The notes under the pieces were generated by a model. It worked only from the letters and a program-made list of their open reading frames with translations. It made no database searches and was not told the DNA's origin. Both the position numbers and the translations under genes were made by a program. 24,296 nucleotides of DNA, taken from the NCBI GenBank assembly GCA_039798005.1, contig JBDKGV010000016.1:1-24296 (forward strand), written 5' to 3'. Source of the DNA: JBDKGV01 sp039798005. GTDB lineage: Bacteria > Fibrobacterota > Fibrobacteria > UBA5070. Each line of letters starts with the position of its first letter. Within the stretch, counting starts at the first letter, position 1. Shown here piece after piece: positions 14,970-22,577 of this stretch.

Positions 14970-15344
14970 GTGAGCAAAAGGCACCCTGAAGAACTGGAAG
15001 AGCAGCAAGCCTTGGGGCGCCGGATTCGCTATCGACGCGAAAGCCTGAGACTTACGCGTGGCAAGGTGGCGGATTTCCTCGAGACCAGCGAACTGATGGT
15101 CAAGCGCCTTGAAAACGGCACCGCAATCCTCACTGTCCCTCGCCTGCTCAAGCTGGCCGAGGCATTTCGGGTAGACCCGGCCGAACTGTTGCGTGATTTT
15201 TCCAACTGGGAAGCTCGCAAAGAAGCACTTCTCCCCAAGGAGCTTACTGAGGAGGAGAGACGCCTTCTTGAAGCCTACCACCAAGTCGAGGACAAAATGC
15301 AACGGCGCAATATCCTGGATCTGATCGAGCGGATGGTGCGGTAA
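14970..15344 (+). CDS. XRE-family transcriptional regulator, controller-like, divergent from the hsd operon
   Basis: 124 residues. Residues about 14-72 form a lambda-repressor-like helix-turn-helix (LGRRIRYRRESLRLTRGKVA, then LMVKRLENG, then RLLKLAEAFRV), followed by a charged helical tail of about 50 residues. The start is uncertain: the GTG at 14970 is the longest option and has no clear ribosome binding site, so a leaderless or regulated start is possible; no internal Met precedes the helix-turn-helix. Position upstream of, and divergent from, hsdR suggests it delays or limits restriction expression. A general XRE regulator unrelated to the hsd genes is the alternative. Confidence 0.75.
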   Translation: MSKRHPEELEEQQALGRRIRYRRESLRLTRGKVADFLETSELMVKRLENGTAILTVPRLLKLAEAFRVDPAELLRDFSNWEARKEALLPKELTEEERRLLEAYHQVEDKMQRRNILDLIERMVR

Positions 15345-15630
15345 CGCCTCGTTTTGCCCGCACACGATCCCCTCCCCTTCACCCATCCCTGTCAAGGAGG
15401 GAATCGCAAGCACGCCCTACGCGCCAGGGATGCCGGCCTTCGGCCCAAGACCCCCGCCCACGGCTGCGGACGGGCGGATTTCAAATCCGCCCCATGCGAA
15501 GGCGGAGGCTTGGCAGGCAGCCCGGCCCCGGACCGGGGAGGCGCCCTGACAAATTTCGTCCGTCACCAACCCCGGGAACCGCCCTCCGAGGAGATACCTT
15601 GGAAGGTCTGCACTTTCAAAGGAACTTCTA
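15345..15630. other. Intergenic region with strong inverted repeats
   Basis: 286 bp without a supported gene. It contains GGGCGGATTT-C-AAATCCGCCC (15472-15492, perfect 10-bp arms) and CCCCGG-A-CCGGGG (15526-15538). It presumably holds the promoter of the NYN gene near its end. No terminator T-run follows either hairpin. Confidence 0.5.
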
Positions 15631-17115
15631 ATGTCCGATCGCGCGTGGAACGTGGCCATCTACTGGGACTTCGAGAACATCCAGGCCAGCCTCGTGGAAA
15701 AGAAGGGCGGCATGGGAGGCTATGGCCGCACCAAGTTCCAAGCCCAAGAGGCCCTCATCGACGTGGACAGCGTCATGGAGTACGCCGCCACCTTCGGGGT
15801 GGTCTCGATCAACCGCGCCTACTGCAACTGGCAGTGGTACGGCAAGTACCGCGAGGCCCTGCTGCGCAACGGCCTTGAGCTGATCCAGCTCTTCCCCCCG
15901 GGCGCCTCGGCCAAGAACGGCGGCGACATCAAGCTGGCCCTGGACTGCACCGAGGACCTGCTGCGCTTCCCGCACCTGGACATCGTGGTGATCGTGGGCG
16001 GCGACAGCGACTACCTGCCCCTTGCCCAGAAGGTCAAGGCCATGGGCAAGAACCTCGTGGGCATCGGAACCCAGGCCAACACCAACCGCCATTGGGCCCG
16101 CAGCTGCCACGAGTTCAAGTTCTACGAGGCGCTCATCCTGGACGATGAGCCGCGCGACCTGGCTCCCACCCCGGACGCCCAGATCCAGCCGATCCCGGCC
16201 GACGCCCCCGTCTCGATCCAGACCCCGCCCATGGTGGTGCCCGCGCCGGAATCGCACACCGACCAGGTCGTGCAGGCCGCCCCGGAAGAACTGCTGCGCC
16301 GCGCCATCCGCCGGCTTTCCGGCAAGACCGGCGACGCGTGGGTGCTCAAGGGCTCCATCCGCCCCATGCTCAAGCGATTGGACCCCACCTTCGAGGAGGA
16401 GCAGCACGGCGCCCGGAGCTTCTCAAGCTTCATCCGCCGCTTCGAGCACATCCTTGAGGTGCGCGCCGGCCGCAACGACCAGGAGATTAGGCTGCGGGCT
16501 CCCGGCGAGATCCTGCCCGAGAAGACCCCCGAACAGCGCGATCGGGAACGCAGCGAGCGGCACCGCGAGGAACGCGACCGGGAGCGCGGCGATCGCCAGG
16601 AACGCGGCGGAGAACGCCAGGAGCGCAACCGCGAAGGGGAGCGCTTCGAGCGTGGCGACCGCGAACGCGGTGAGCGCCACGAACGCAACCGGGATCGCGA
16701 CCGCGACAACCGCCGTCGCAACGAGCGCTTCGGCCCCGACCGCCCCTTGGATCTTCTGGTGCGACCGGCCCACGAGGGTTTCAACTCCCCCGAGCCCCGG
16801 CTCGCCGAGAGCGAGGCACCCCAGCCCGTGCCGGCTTTTGATGCCGTGACGGAATCTGTCAAATTCTCGGCACCTGAACAGACCTCGCCCGAGACCGTAC
16901 CGGAGATCCAGATCGAAGCACCCGCCAAGGAGAAGCCCGCCGGCCGCAACCGCCCGAGCCGAGCCGCCCCCAAGGGACAGCCGAAGGCGCCCGCCAAGGA
17001 AAAAGCCCAACCAAAGCCCGTGGCGCAAAAGCCCAAGAAGGAAAGCGACTCGAAGCCGACTTCCAAGCCCCGCCGCCCGGCCAAGCCCAAGGGCGGTGAG
17101 AAGCCGGAAGGCTGA
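15631..17115 (+). CDS. NYN (LabA/PIN-like) and OST-HTH/LOTUS domain protein with arginine-rich disordered tail
   Basis: 494 residues, ATG with AGGA 7 nt upstream. Residues 6-170 form a NYN domain of the LabA/DUF88 type with the expected acidic site: D13 in WDFEN, D99 and D105 in NGGDIKLALD, D125 and D127 in GGDSDY. Residues about 215-290 fit an OST-HTH/LOTUS RNA-binding domain (LLRRAIRRL...SFSSFIRRF). Residues about 300-370 are almost only R, E, D, H, N, Q and G in RE/RD-type repeats, and the last 100 are rich in Lys, Pro and Ala; both are predicted disordered. Family members are putative single-strand RNases or RNA-binding proteins. The Arg-rich tail may drive RNA binding or condensation. 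It is followed after 24 nt by a zinc-repeat gene, likely one operon; a short palindrome, GCTGAG-C-CTCAGC, overlaps its stop. Confidence 0.85.
   Translation: MSDRAWNVAIYWDFENIQASLVEKKGGMGGYGRTKFQAQEALIDVDSVMEYAATFGVVSINRAYCNWQWYGKYREALLRNGLELIQLFPPGASAKNGGDIKLALDCTEDLLRFPHLDIVVIVGGDSDYLPLAQKVKAMGKNLVGIGTQANTNRHWARSCHEFKFYEALILDDEPRDLAPTPDAQIQPIPADAPVSIQTPPMVVPAPESHTDQVVQAAPEELLRRAIRRLSGKTGDAWVLKGSIRPMLKRLDPTFEEEQHGARSFSSFIRRFEHILEVRAGRNDQEIRLRAPGEILPEKTPEQRDRERSERHREERDRERGDRQERGGERQERNREGERFERGDRERGERHERNRDRDRDNRRRNERFGPDRPLDLLVRPAHEGFNSPEPRLAESEAPQPVPAFDAVTESVKFSAPEQTSPETVPEIQIEAPAKEKPAGRNRPSRAAPKGQPKAPAKEKAQPKPVAQKPKKESDSKPTSKPRRPAKPKGGEKPEG
16848..16860. repeat. Near-palindrome GACGG-AAT-CTGTC (dispersed motif)
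   Basis: One arm mismatch from GACAG-N3-CTGTC; with flanks it is TGACGGA-A-TCTGTCA. It is inside the NYN gene. Confidence 0.35.
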
Positions 17116-17139
17116 GCCTCAGCAAGGAGGAATACCGGG

Positions 17140-17568
17140 ATGCTTGGCAAGCTGTTGCGGATCGTGCGATGCTGGAAGGGCGGGCACCGCTGGGACGACT
17201 GGCGCAAGCCCGTTCCCGGGTCCTGCCTGGAAAGGCGACGGTGCGGATGCTGCCGTCGGGAGGAGGAGCGCGAGCGGCACGATCTCGGTCCATGGGACTA
17301 TCCTGCGGAGGACCTGTGCGACTGCTTCCGGGCCTGCACGCGCTGCGGGCTGCGGGAACGGCAAGTGCGCCACGCCTATGGCACCTTCCAGATCGAAGGC
17401 AAGGACGGCTGCGCGAAGACGGCCACCTGCTCCCGCTGTGGTCAGCGCAAGACCCGGACCGTCCACAAGTGGGATGTCAGCGGCTCCGGTGAAAGGACCT
17501 GCCTGCGTTGCGGGGCGAGCGGGGGCGAACGCAACGAGCGGGACGGGGATTCCTCCGATGAGGACTGA
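17140..17568 (+). CDS. Small protein with three exact C-x5-C-x2-C-x8-H repeats (putative zinc binding)
   Basis: 142 residues, 14 cysteines, strong AGGAGG ribosome binding site 9 nt upstream. Ligand-like residues repeat with an exact period of 31: C29-C35-C38-H47, C60-C66-C69-H78, C91-C97-C100-H109. H16 falls one further period before H47, and a last C121-x2-C124 may close the series. Each unit could hold one zinc ion. I do not recognise the family. The N-terminus is basic and amphipathic (MLGKLLRIVRCW), and the C-terminus is acidic and glycine-rich. It lies 24 nt after the NYN gene, so a role with that RNA-processing protein is plausible. Its stop codon directly abuts the stop of the convergent TfoX gene, with no room for a terminator. 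Confidence 0.75.
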   Translation: MLGKLLRIVRCWKGGHRWDDWRKPVPGSCLERRRCGCCRREEERERHDLGPWDYPAEDLCDCFRACTRCGLRERQVRHAYGTFQIEGKDGCAKTATCSRCGQRKTRTVHKWDVSGSGERTCLRCGASGGERNERDGDSSDED

Positions 17569-17901
17569 CTAGCCCTCCTTGCGCGCCTTCTTCTTGGGCA
17601 TCGGGAGTTCCTGCCACGTGGCCTGCAACAACGCATCGAACTTGCCGCTGGAGGCCAGCGCCTTGGCATTCGGCTTGAGGCAGGGCTTGGCGCCCGGGTA
17701 CGGCGAACCTTCCTCGCAGGGCCCCACCAGTTCGCGTCCGCCGGGGGTCGGCTTCAAAAAGAAGGTGTCGTCGCAGATCAGGGCGATCATCTTGCCGTCG
17801 AGGTACAGCCCGACCTCCCCGAACATCCGCTTGGCCGTGAATTCCCCGCCCCCCGTGTAGAGGGCAAGGATGGAGTCTACGGTTTCCTGTGCTGTGGCCA
17901 T
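17569..17901 (-). CDS. TfoX/Sxy N-terminal domain protein
   Basis: 110 residues covering only the TfoX N-terminal domain: an amphipathic helix, then FTAKRMFGEVGLYLDGKMIA, LICDDTFFLKP and a C-terminal Lys-rich end. In gamma-proteobacteria full-length TfoX/Sxy promotes competence gene expression; single-domain homologues such as this are widespread and their function is not settled. No competence genes are nearby. AAAGGA lies upstream of the ATG. Convergent with the zinc-repeat gene and separated by 118 bp from mazF. Confidence 0.85.
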   Translation of the reverse strand: MATAQETVDSILALYTGGGEFTAKRMFGEVGLYLDGKMIALICDDTFFLKPTPGGRELVGPCEEGSPYPGAKPCLKPNAKALASSGKFDALLQATWQELPMPKKKARKEG

Positions 17902-18000
17902 CCATCAGTCCTTTGTCGAAGTTGCCATGCTGTTTGTCATTGGCCCGACGGCATTGACCGATGTGATCTTTGGCGCTTCAGGCGTCTTCATTCCTATTTC

Positions 18001-18013
18001 GACAGATTTTGTC
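18001..18013. repeat. Near-palindrome GACAG-ATT-TTGTC (dispersed motif)
   Basis: One mismatch from the core arms. It is the only intergenic copy, between mazF and the TfoX gene. Confidence 0.35.
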
Positions 18014-18019
18014 AAATCA

Positions 18020-18352
18020 TCACATTCCCAAGATCGCCTCGAGAAGCGCCGACACCCTCTGCATCACATCGAATGATGCCGGTTTGGAACCGGCGATCTT
18101 CTTCACCTCCCGCACGCGCCAATCGATCGATCGCACGTGGGACACGAGGACCGCGCCCTTCACCGTCCCGGACTCGACAGGCACCTCGAAAGGAAAGCCC
18201 TTGATCTTCGAAGTGACCGGGGCAATCACCATGAAACCAAGGCTGTTGAAGACCTTCGGGCTCAAGACCAAGCAAGGGCGGCGCTTCTGCTGTTCGTGCC
18301 CCAACGCAGGGTCCAGCGAACACCAAACATATTCCCCCCGTTCAAAGGTCAT
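18020..18352 (-). CDS. mazF: MazF/PemK-family mRNA interferase toxin
   Basis: 110 residues. I chose the ATG giving MTFERGEYVWCSLDP, the normal MazF start; an upstream extension in the same frame is antisense-like. RRPCLVLSP (Arg25 region) and APVTSKIKG (Thr47) carry the usual catalytic Arg and Thr, and GAVLVSHVRSIDWR is the typical fourth strand block. It cleaves mRNA at short specific sites and is held inactive by MazE. It overlaps mazE by 11 nt, so the two are translationally linked. The stop is followed by a near-palindrome at 18001-18013. Confidence 0.92.
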   Translation of the reverse strand: MTFERGEYVWCSLDPALGHEQQKRRPCLVLSPKVFNSLGFMVIAPVTSKIKGFPFEVPVESGTVKGAVLVSHVRSIDWRVREVKKIAGSKPASFDVMQRVSALLEAILGM

Positions 18353-18593
18353 CGTCGATCCGCTCCGCGCCCATCGTACCGAACTCCAAGGCGTCCGGCA
18401 TGTTCTCGGGAGTGACCTGCGCACACAGCGCTGCCAGATCCAGGCGGGGCCGCGTCGGTACGATGGAGACGCCAACCCCGTTGGGATTGGGAATCAACTC
18501 GACCTCCTGCCCCACTGAAAATCCCACCGACTTCATCAGGTCACGGGAAAGCCGGACCCCAGCTCCCGTACCCCACGTTGAAATCTTGACCAT
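18342..18593 (-). CDS. mazE: MazE-family antitoxin (AbrB/SpoVT-like DNA-binding)
   Basis: 83 residues starting MVKISTWGTGAGVRLSRDLM, the swapped-hairpin AbrB/MazE DNA-binding domain (about 1-48). The acidic C-terminal half (ENMPDALEFG...RIDDDL) is the usual toxin-binding segment. GGGAG lies 8 nt before the ATG; earlier in-frame ATGs would add a stretch coded by the promoter region. It neutralises MazF and represses its own operon, probably through the palindrome at 18613-18629. Confidence 0.9.
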   Translation of the reverse strand: MVKISTWGTGAGVRLSRDLMKSVGFSVGQEVELIPNPNGVGVSIVPTRPRLDLAALCAQVTPENMPDALEFGTMGAERIDDDL

Positions 18594-18612
18594 GGCCTGG
18601 CTCCCTCCATTC

Positions 18613-18629
18613 ATATATATGATATATAT
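18613..18629. promoter_or_regulatory. AT palindrome upstream of mazEF (promoter/operator)
   Basis: ATATATAT-G-ATATATAT is a perfect 17-bp palindrome 20 nt before the mazE ATG, in an otherwise GC-rich window. It lies in the 66-bp gap after the upstream acyltransferase gene and can serve as a -10 region and as the MazE operator. Confidence 0.6.
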
Positions 18630-18659
18630 CCTGAACGAAGGAAGCGCAACCACATCCCG

Positions 18660-21600
18660 CTATGCCTCGACCATCGCCCTTGCGATCTTTTGGGCCGCGC
18701 TGAAGTCGGCCTTGCCCGAACCCAGCCGAGGCAGGGTATCGACGAAGAAGAAGAGCGAGGGCTGCTGGAGCGGCGGCATGCCGCTGGCACGTACCTTGTC
18801 GCGCATCTCGTCGGGCGTGGGCTTTGCCGTGCCCTCGGGCGCCGTGTAGAGAAGCGCGATGCGCTCGCCCTTGCCGGGGTCCGGCACCGCGGTCGCCACG
18901 TACTCGCAAGGGGCCAGGCAACCTGACTCCGAAAGCGACTGCTCCACGGATCCAAGGCTCACCATCTCACCGCCCACCTTGGCAAAGCGCGAGTAGCGGT
19001 CCACGATGGTCAGGAACCCGTCGACGTCGATCTTGCCCTTGTCGCCGGAGCGGTACCAGCGCTTGCCGTCAAGTTCTGCGATGACGGAATTCGTCTTGTC
19101 GGGATCGTGCAGGTAACCCTTCATGATCTGCGAGCCACCGACCAGCACAAGGCCCGCCTCGCCCACCGGCAGTTCCACCAGGGTCTCGGGGTCCACGATG
19201 CGGAACTGGCTGCCCGGAAGCGGCAGGCCCACGGTTCCGGCCTTGTTGCCCACCTGCACGGTGGACCAGTCGTCCAGAAGCGCATCCGGGATGTTCACCG
19301 ACGCGACCGGCGTGGTCTCGGTGGTGCCGTAGCCCTCGTAGATCTCCAGGCCGAACTTCTCGCGGAAGGCGGTGCGGACCTCGGGGCGCAGTTTCTCGGC
19401 ACCGGCCACCACCATGCGGATCTTCTCGAAGTGCAGCGGGTTCACCGACTTGCTCTGGGCGTACATGCGCAGGAAGGTGCTGGTGCCGCACAGGATGGTC
19501 ACGCGGTGCTGCGCACAGAGCTTGCCCACGGCGCGCGCATCGGTCGGGTCGGGCTGGGTCACGATGGGGATGCCTTCCAGGAGAGGCATCAGGGTCGTGA
19601 TGGTCAGGCCGAAGGCGTGGAAGAGCGGCAAGGTGGACAGCAGGATGTCGTCGCGGTCGGGATTGAGCACCGCGTTGGTCTGGCGCATGTTGCCGACCAT
19701 GTTGAAGTGCGACAGCTCCACGCCCTTCGGGACGCCTTCCGATCCCGAACTGAACAGGATCGCCGCGGTGTCGTCGAGCTTCACCTTCACAAGCGAGGTC
19801 ATCTCCAGCCACCAGGCCGGCAGCCAGAAGGCCCGGACCAACTGCCTCAGGAAGGAGAACTTCGAGATGGACTCCTTCACGTCCTCCATGCGCACCAGCG
19901 TCACGACGCCTTCCAGTGCCGAGAGATCGAAGCCCTTGGTCTTGAGCTTGGCTTCGAACTGCTTGGATGTCAGCACGGTCTCAAGACCCGCCTTCTTGGC
20001 GCAGGCCACCAGCGTCTCGCCTGAGGCGGTGTAGTTGAGGTTCACGACCGTCTTGCCGCGCACCATGCAGGCGAGGTTTGCGATCACGCCACCGGACGAG
20101 GGCGGCAGCAGGATGCCCACCGTCTGCTGGCCCTTGGTCAGGACCTCGAGCTTTGCCGCGAAGGCAAGTACCGCGGCCACCAGGCGGGTTCCGGACAGAT
20201 TCTGTCCATCGTGGCCGAGGATGGCGGGCGAGGCGCCCACGCGCTTGGAGGCATGGAGCCAGCTTGCGGCCACCGGCTTCATGCGGCCGATGTGAGCATC
20301 CCACGCGTCGATGGAAAGCTCCTGCACTTCGCGCTTCACCAGTGCGGCATCAGCGGTGTCGGGAAGGCTCTCGCCAAAGGCCACCGTGATGATGCGCGAA
20401 GCAAGGCCCCGAACGCTCTGACGGTATCCGCCCGAAGCGAAGCTGTAGACGCTTCCCCACAGACCTTGCAGGTAGAACGGGACCACCACGGCACCGGTGT
20501 TCGCAAGCGACTTCTCAAAGCCCGAGCGGAAGCTGGCCAAGTGGCCGTTGCGGGAGATGTGGCCTTCCGGGAAGAGCGCCACGCAGTCACCCTTTTCCAG
20601 GGCCTCACGCACGGCGGCAAGGGCCGAGGCGGCACCGCCCGAGGAAATGGGGATGATCCCTAAGGTGTCGAGCAGCCAGCGCAAGTACCACTTCTCGTAG
20701 TACGAGCGGTGCATCACGAAGCGGATGGGCCGTGGGCAGGCCATCTGCAGGAAGGCCCAGTCCAGGAACGAAACGTGGTTGCCCAGGAAGAGCACGCCAC
20801 CTTCAGCCGGGAGGTTGTCCATTCCCACCACCTGAAGGCGGTAGCGGCTGGCGAACACGCCACGGATGAGCGTACGAATAAGCGACTGCGGCAGGAGCTT
20901 CACGGCCCAGATGCTGCCGATGGCAGTAAGGACGGCCAGCCCGATGAAGACGGTCCGCTGCGACACGCCCATCGTGGCAAGCCACACCGGCACGGCCAGG
21001 AATACGAGCATCAGGACGTTCTGCCAGAAGTTGTTGGCCGCAATGATATGGCCGGCCGTGTTCTCACGGGTATTGAACTGGATGAGTGCGTTGAGGGGAA
21101 TCAGGAACATGCCGCCGAAGAAGCCGAACCCGAAGAAGAGGCAGCCCAGGATCGCGGGCGTGGTCACGTTGGGCAGCACGAAAAGCAGGAGGGAGATGCC
21201 TGCGGCACCGCCCGGGATCAGTCCCGTCTCGATGAAGTTCTTGGACATGCGGGCCGCGTAGACGGCGCCCAGACCCATTCCGATCGCCGCCGAAGCCAGG
21301 ATCGCGCTGATGACGATGGTGTTCTCCTGGCCCGAGGTCTCCTTCATGTAGGAGCCAATGTTGGCGATCAGGACCTGATTCACCGCAAAGAACACCGAAA
21401 GCCCGATGATCGACTGGCGGATGGTGATGTTGGTCCAGGCATCGGAGAGGTTGGAGCGCAGGTACTTGGTCGAGAGGTAGTCGCCCCACGAGAACTTCAA
21501 GCTGAGGTCGGTCTTGCCCACACGCGGCACCTTGAGCGCAAGCAGCCACTCAAGCACAAATCCACCCATGATGGCCCAGGTGACCCAGCGGTTCTGGAAC

Positions 21601-22151
21601 AGGATCTGGCCCAGGTCGCGGGTGCCGGGCACGTAGAAGTGCTCGAAAGCCACCGAGTAGAGGAACGAGGCCAGGAGGATCGCCACGATGGTGAGCCCTT
21701 GGATGGCGGCATTGGCCGAGGCCAGGTTGCGAGCTCCCACCATCTCCTTCACGAAGCCGTACTTCGAGGGGGAATACAGGGCCGCTTGGGTCGCCAGTGC
21801 CAAAAGCAGCCAGCACGCCAGGTTCCACTGCCCCATGTAGAAGGCGTACACCAGCCCCATGGAAAGGGGGATCGCCACGAAGGTCGCCACGCGGATGACC
21901 TTGTCCTTCGCCCACTTGTCGGAGAAGAACCCGGCCGGGGTGAAGAAGGCCACAAAGGGAATGAGCACCAGCGCCTGCAAGAGAGACTGGAAGAAGACCA
22001 GCTCGGGGCCCGGCGGAAGGGCTTTTTGCACGGCATCGTACAGGATCGTTTTCAGACCGATGTCGTTGAAGGCGTTGAGGAATCCGATTCCCAAGAAGGG
22101 AAGGATGCCGCGGATGGACCACAGCGATGAGTTGTCTGTGTCGTTTTTCAT
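18660..22151 (-). CDS. aas: LplT-PlsC-acyl-ACP synthetase fusion (lysophospholipid uptake and reacylation)
   Basis: 1163 residues. I chose the ATG with GGAG 8 nt upstream (MKNDTDNSSLWS); a GTG 8 codons earlier has no ribosome binding site. Residues about 10-425 are an LplT-like MFS transporter with about 12 membrane segments (PFLGIGFLNAFNDIG...SPSKYGFVKE). Residues about 435-620 are a PlsC-type acyltransferase with H459-x4-D464 (NHVSFLD) and FPEG at 527-530. Residues about 630-1160 are an AMP-binding acyl-ACP synthetase with FSSGSEGVPKG (800-810), YGTTETTP and YRSGDKG. In E. coli these are the separate lplT and aas genes: LplT flips lysophosphatidylethanolamine inward and Aas reacylates it. 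Here one chain couples transport and repair at the inner membrane. The gene stands alone, just upstream of mazEF. Confidence 0.93.
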   Translation of the reverse strand: MKNDTDNSSLWSIRGILPFLGIGFLNAFNDIGLKTILYDAVQKALPPGPELVFFQSLLQALVLIPFVAFFTPAGFFSDKWAKDKVIRVATFVAIPLSMGLVYAFYMGQWNLACWLLLALATQAALYSPSKYGFVKEMVGARNLASANAAIQGLTIVAILLASFLYSVAFEHFYVPGTRDLGQILFQNRWVTWAIMGGFVLEWLLALKVPRVGKTDLSLKFSWGDYLSTKYLRSNLSDAWTNITIRQSIIGLSVFFAVNQVLIANIGSYMKETSGQENTIVISAILASAAIGMGLGAVYAARMSKNFIETGLIPGGAAGISLLLFVLPNVTTPAILGCLFFGFGFFGGMFLIPLNALIQFNTRENTAGHIIAANNFWQNVLMLVFLAVPVWLATMGVSQRTVFIGLAVLTAIGSIWAVKLLPQSLIRTLIRGVFASRYRLQVVGMDNLPAEGGVLFLGNHVSFLDWAFLQMACPRPIRFVMHRSYYEKWYLRWLLDTLGIIPISSGGAASALAAVREALEKGDCVALFPEGHISRNGHLASFRSGFEKSLANTGAVVVPFYLQGLWGSVYSFASGGYRQSVRGLASRIITVAFGESLPDTADAALVKREVQELSIDAWDAHIGRMKPVAASWLHASKRVGASPAILGHDGQNLSGTRLVAAVLAFAAKLEVLTKGQQTVGILLPPSSGGVIANLACMVRGKTVVNLNYTASGETLVACAKKAGLETVLTSKQFEAKLKTKGFDLSALEGVVTLVRMEDVKESISKFSFLRQLVRAFWLPAWWLEMTSLVKVKLDDTAAILFSSGSEGVPKGVELSHFNMVGNMRQTNAVLNPDRDDILLSTLPLFHAFGLTITTLMPLLEGIPIVTQPDPTDARAVGKLCAQHRVTILCGTSTFLRMYAQSKSVNPLHFEKIRMVVAGAEKLRPEVRTAFREKFGLEIYEGYGTTETTPVASVNIPDALLDDWSTVQVGNKAGTVGLPLPGSQFRIVDPETLVELPVGEAGLVLVGGSQIMKGYLHDPDKTNSVIAELDGKRWYRSGDKGKIDVDGFLTIVDRYSRFAKVGGEMVSLGSVEQSLSESGCLAPCEYVATAVPDPGKGERIALLYTAPEGTAKPTPDEMRDKVRASGMPPLQQPSLFFFVDTLPRLGSGKADFSAAQKIARAMVEA
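20194..20206. repeat. Palindrome GACAG-ATT-CTGTC (dispersed motif, copy 2)
   Basis: Identical to 6331-6343; with flanks it is GGACAGA-T-TCTGTCC. It lies inside the aas fusion gene, in a different reading frame context from copy 1. Confidence 0.6.
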
Positions 22152-22286
22152 TGGGTTTCTCCGTGCGTTGGGCACAATGCAAGATTAGGCATTTTCCGTG
22201 CCAAAACGCGCACCTCGACGCTTTTCGTTCATGAATGTCAAAGCAGAGTGAAGTGCAGACCGCCTCTGCAGGAGAAAAGCGGCACC

Positions 22287-22319
22287 AAAAAAGCCACCTC
22301 CACGGCGGGAGATGGCTTT
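22287..22319 (-). terminator. Rho-independent terminator of the secreted-protein gene
   Basis: On the minus strand AAAGCCATCTCC pairs with GGAGGTGGCTTT (one G-U pair) around a CGCCGT loop, followed by further T residues. It lies 37 nt after the stop of the gene ending at 22356. The remaining bases up to 22151 presumably carry the aas promoter; I see no clear consensus. Confidence 0.85.
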
Positions 22320-22355
22320 GACGAACTCCAGGTTTCCTGTCCGTCGACCCGAATT

Positions 22356-22577
22356 TTAGCGCGCCACCACGAACGGTGCGACCAGATTCGCCTTCGCGCC
22401 TTTGACCACCGCGAGGTAGGTGCCCTGCCCAAGCGTCACCGGAAAGGCTTTGTTCTTGGCCGAACCCGTTGCCTCGAAGGAAGCCACTTTGCGGCCATCC
22501 ATCCGCAACACTTCGATCTTCGCGGAGGCGGCCCCGTCCAAGGCATAGCTCAAGACCAAGGCGTTCGTGTAATTCGC
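22356..22577. repeat. Direct repeat coding for the secretion tail, copy A
   Basis: It aligns without gaps to 24075-24296 at an offset of 1719 bp, roughly 90% identical by eye. The repeat continues past the window end in copy B, so its full length is unknown. Confidence 0.8.

Noticed and set aside
15472..15492. Stem with TTTCAAAT-like loop resembling a selenocysteine tRNA anticodon arm
   Set aside because: No T-arm (TTCGA), no acceptor stem and no CCA in the flanks; it is simply a perfect inverted repeat.
16530..16740. Low-complexity GC-rich tract in the NYN gene as a possible assembly artefact
   Set aside because: The frame stays open and the RE/RD-rich composition is a known kind of disordered RNA-binding tail.
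20709..22130. 473-codon frame antisense to the LplT-PlsC-Aas gene
   Set aside because: His/Gln/Glu-rich shadow of transmembrane codons; no start context.
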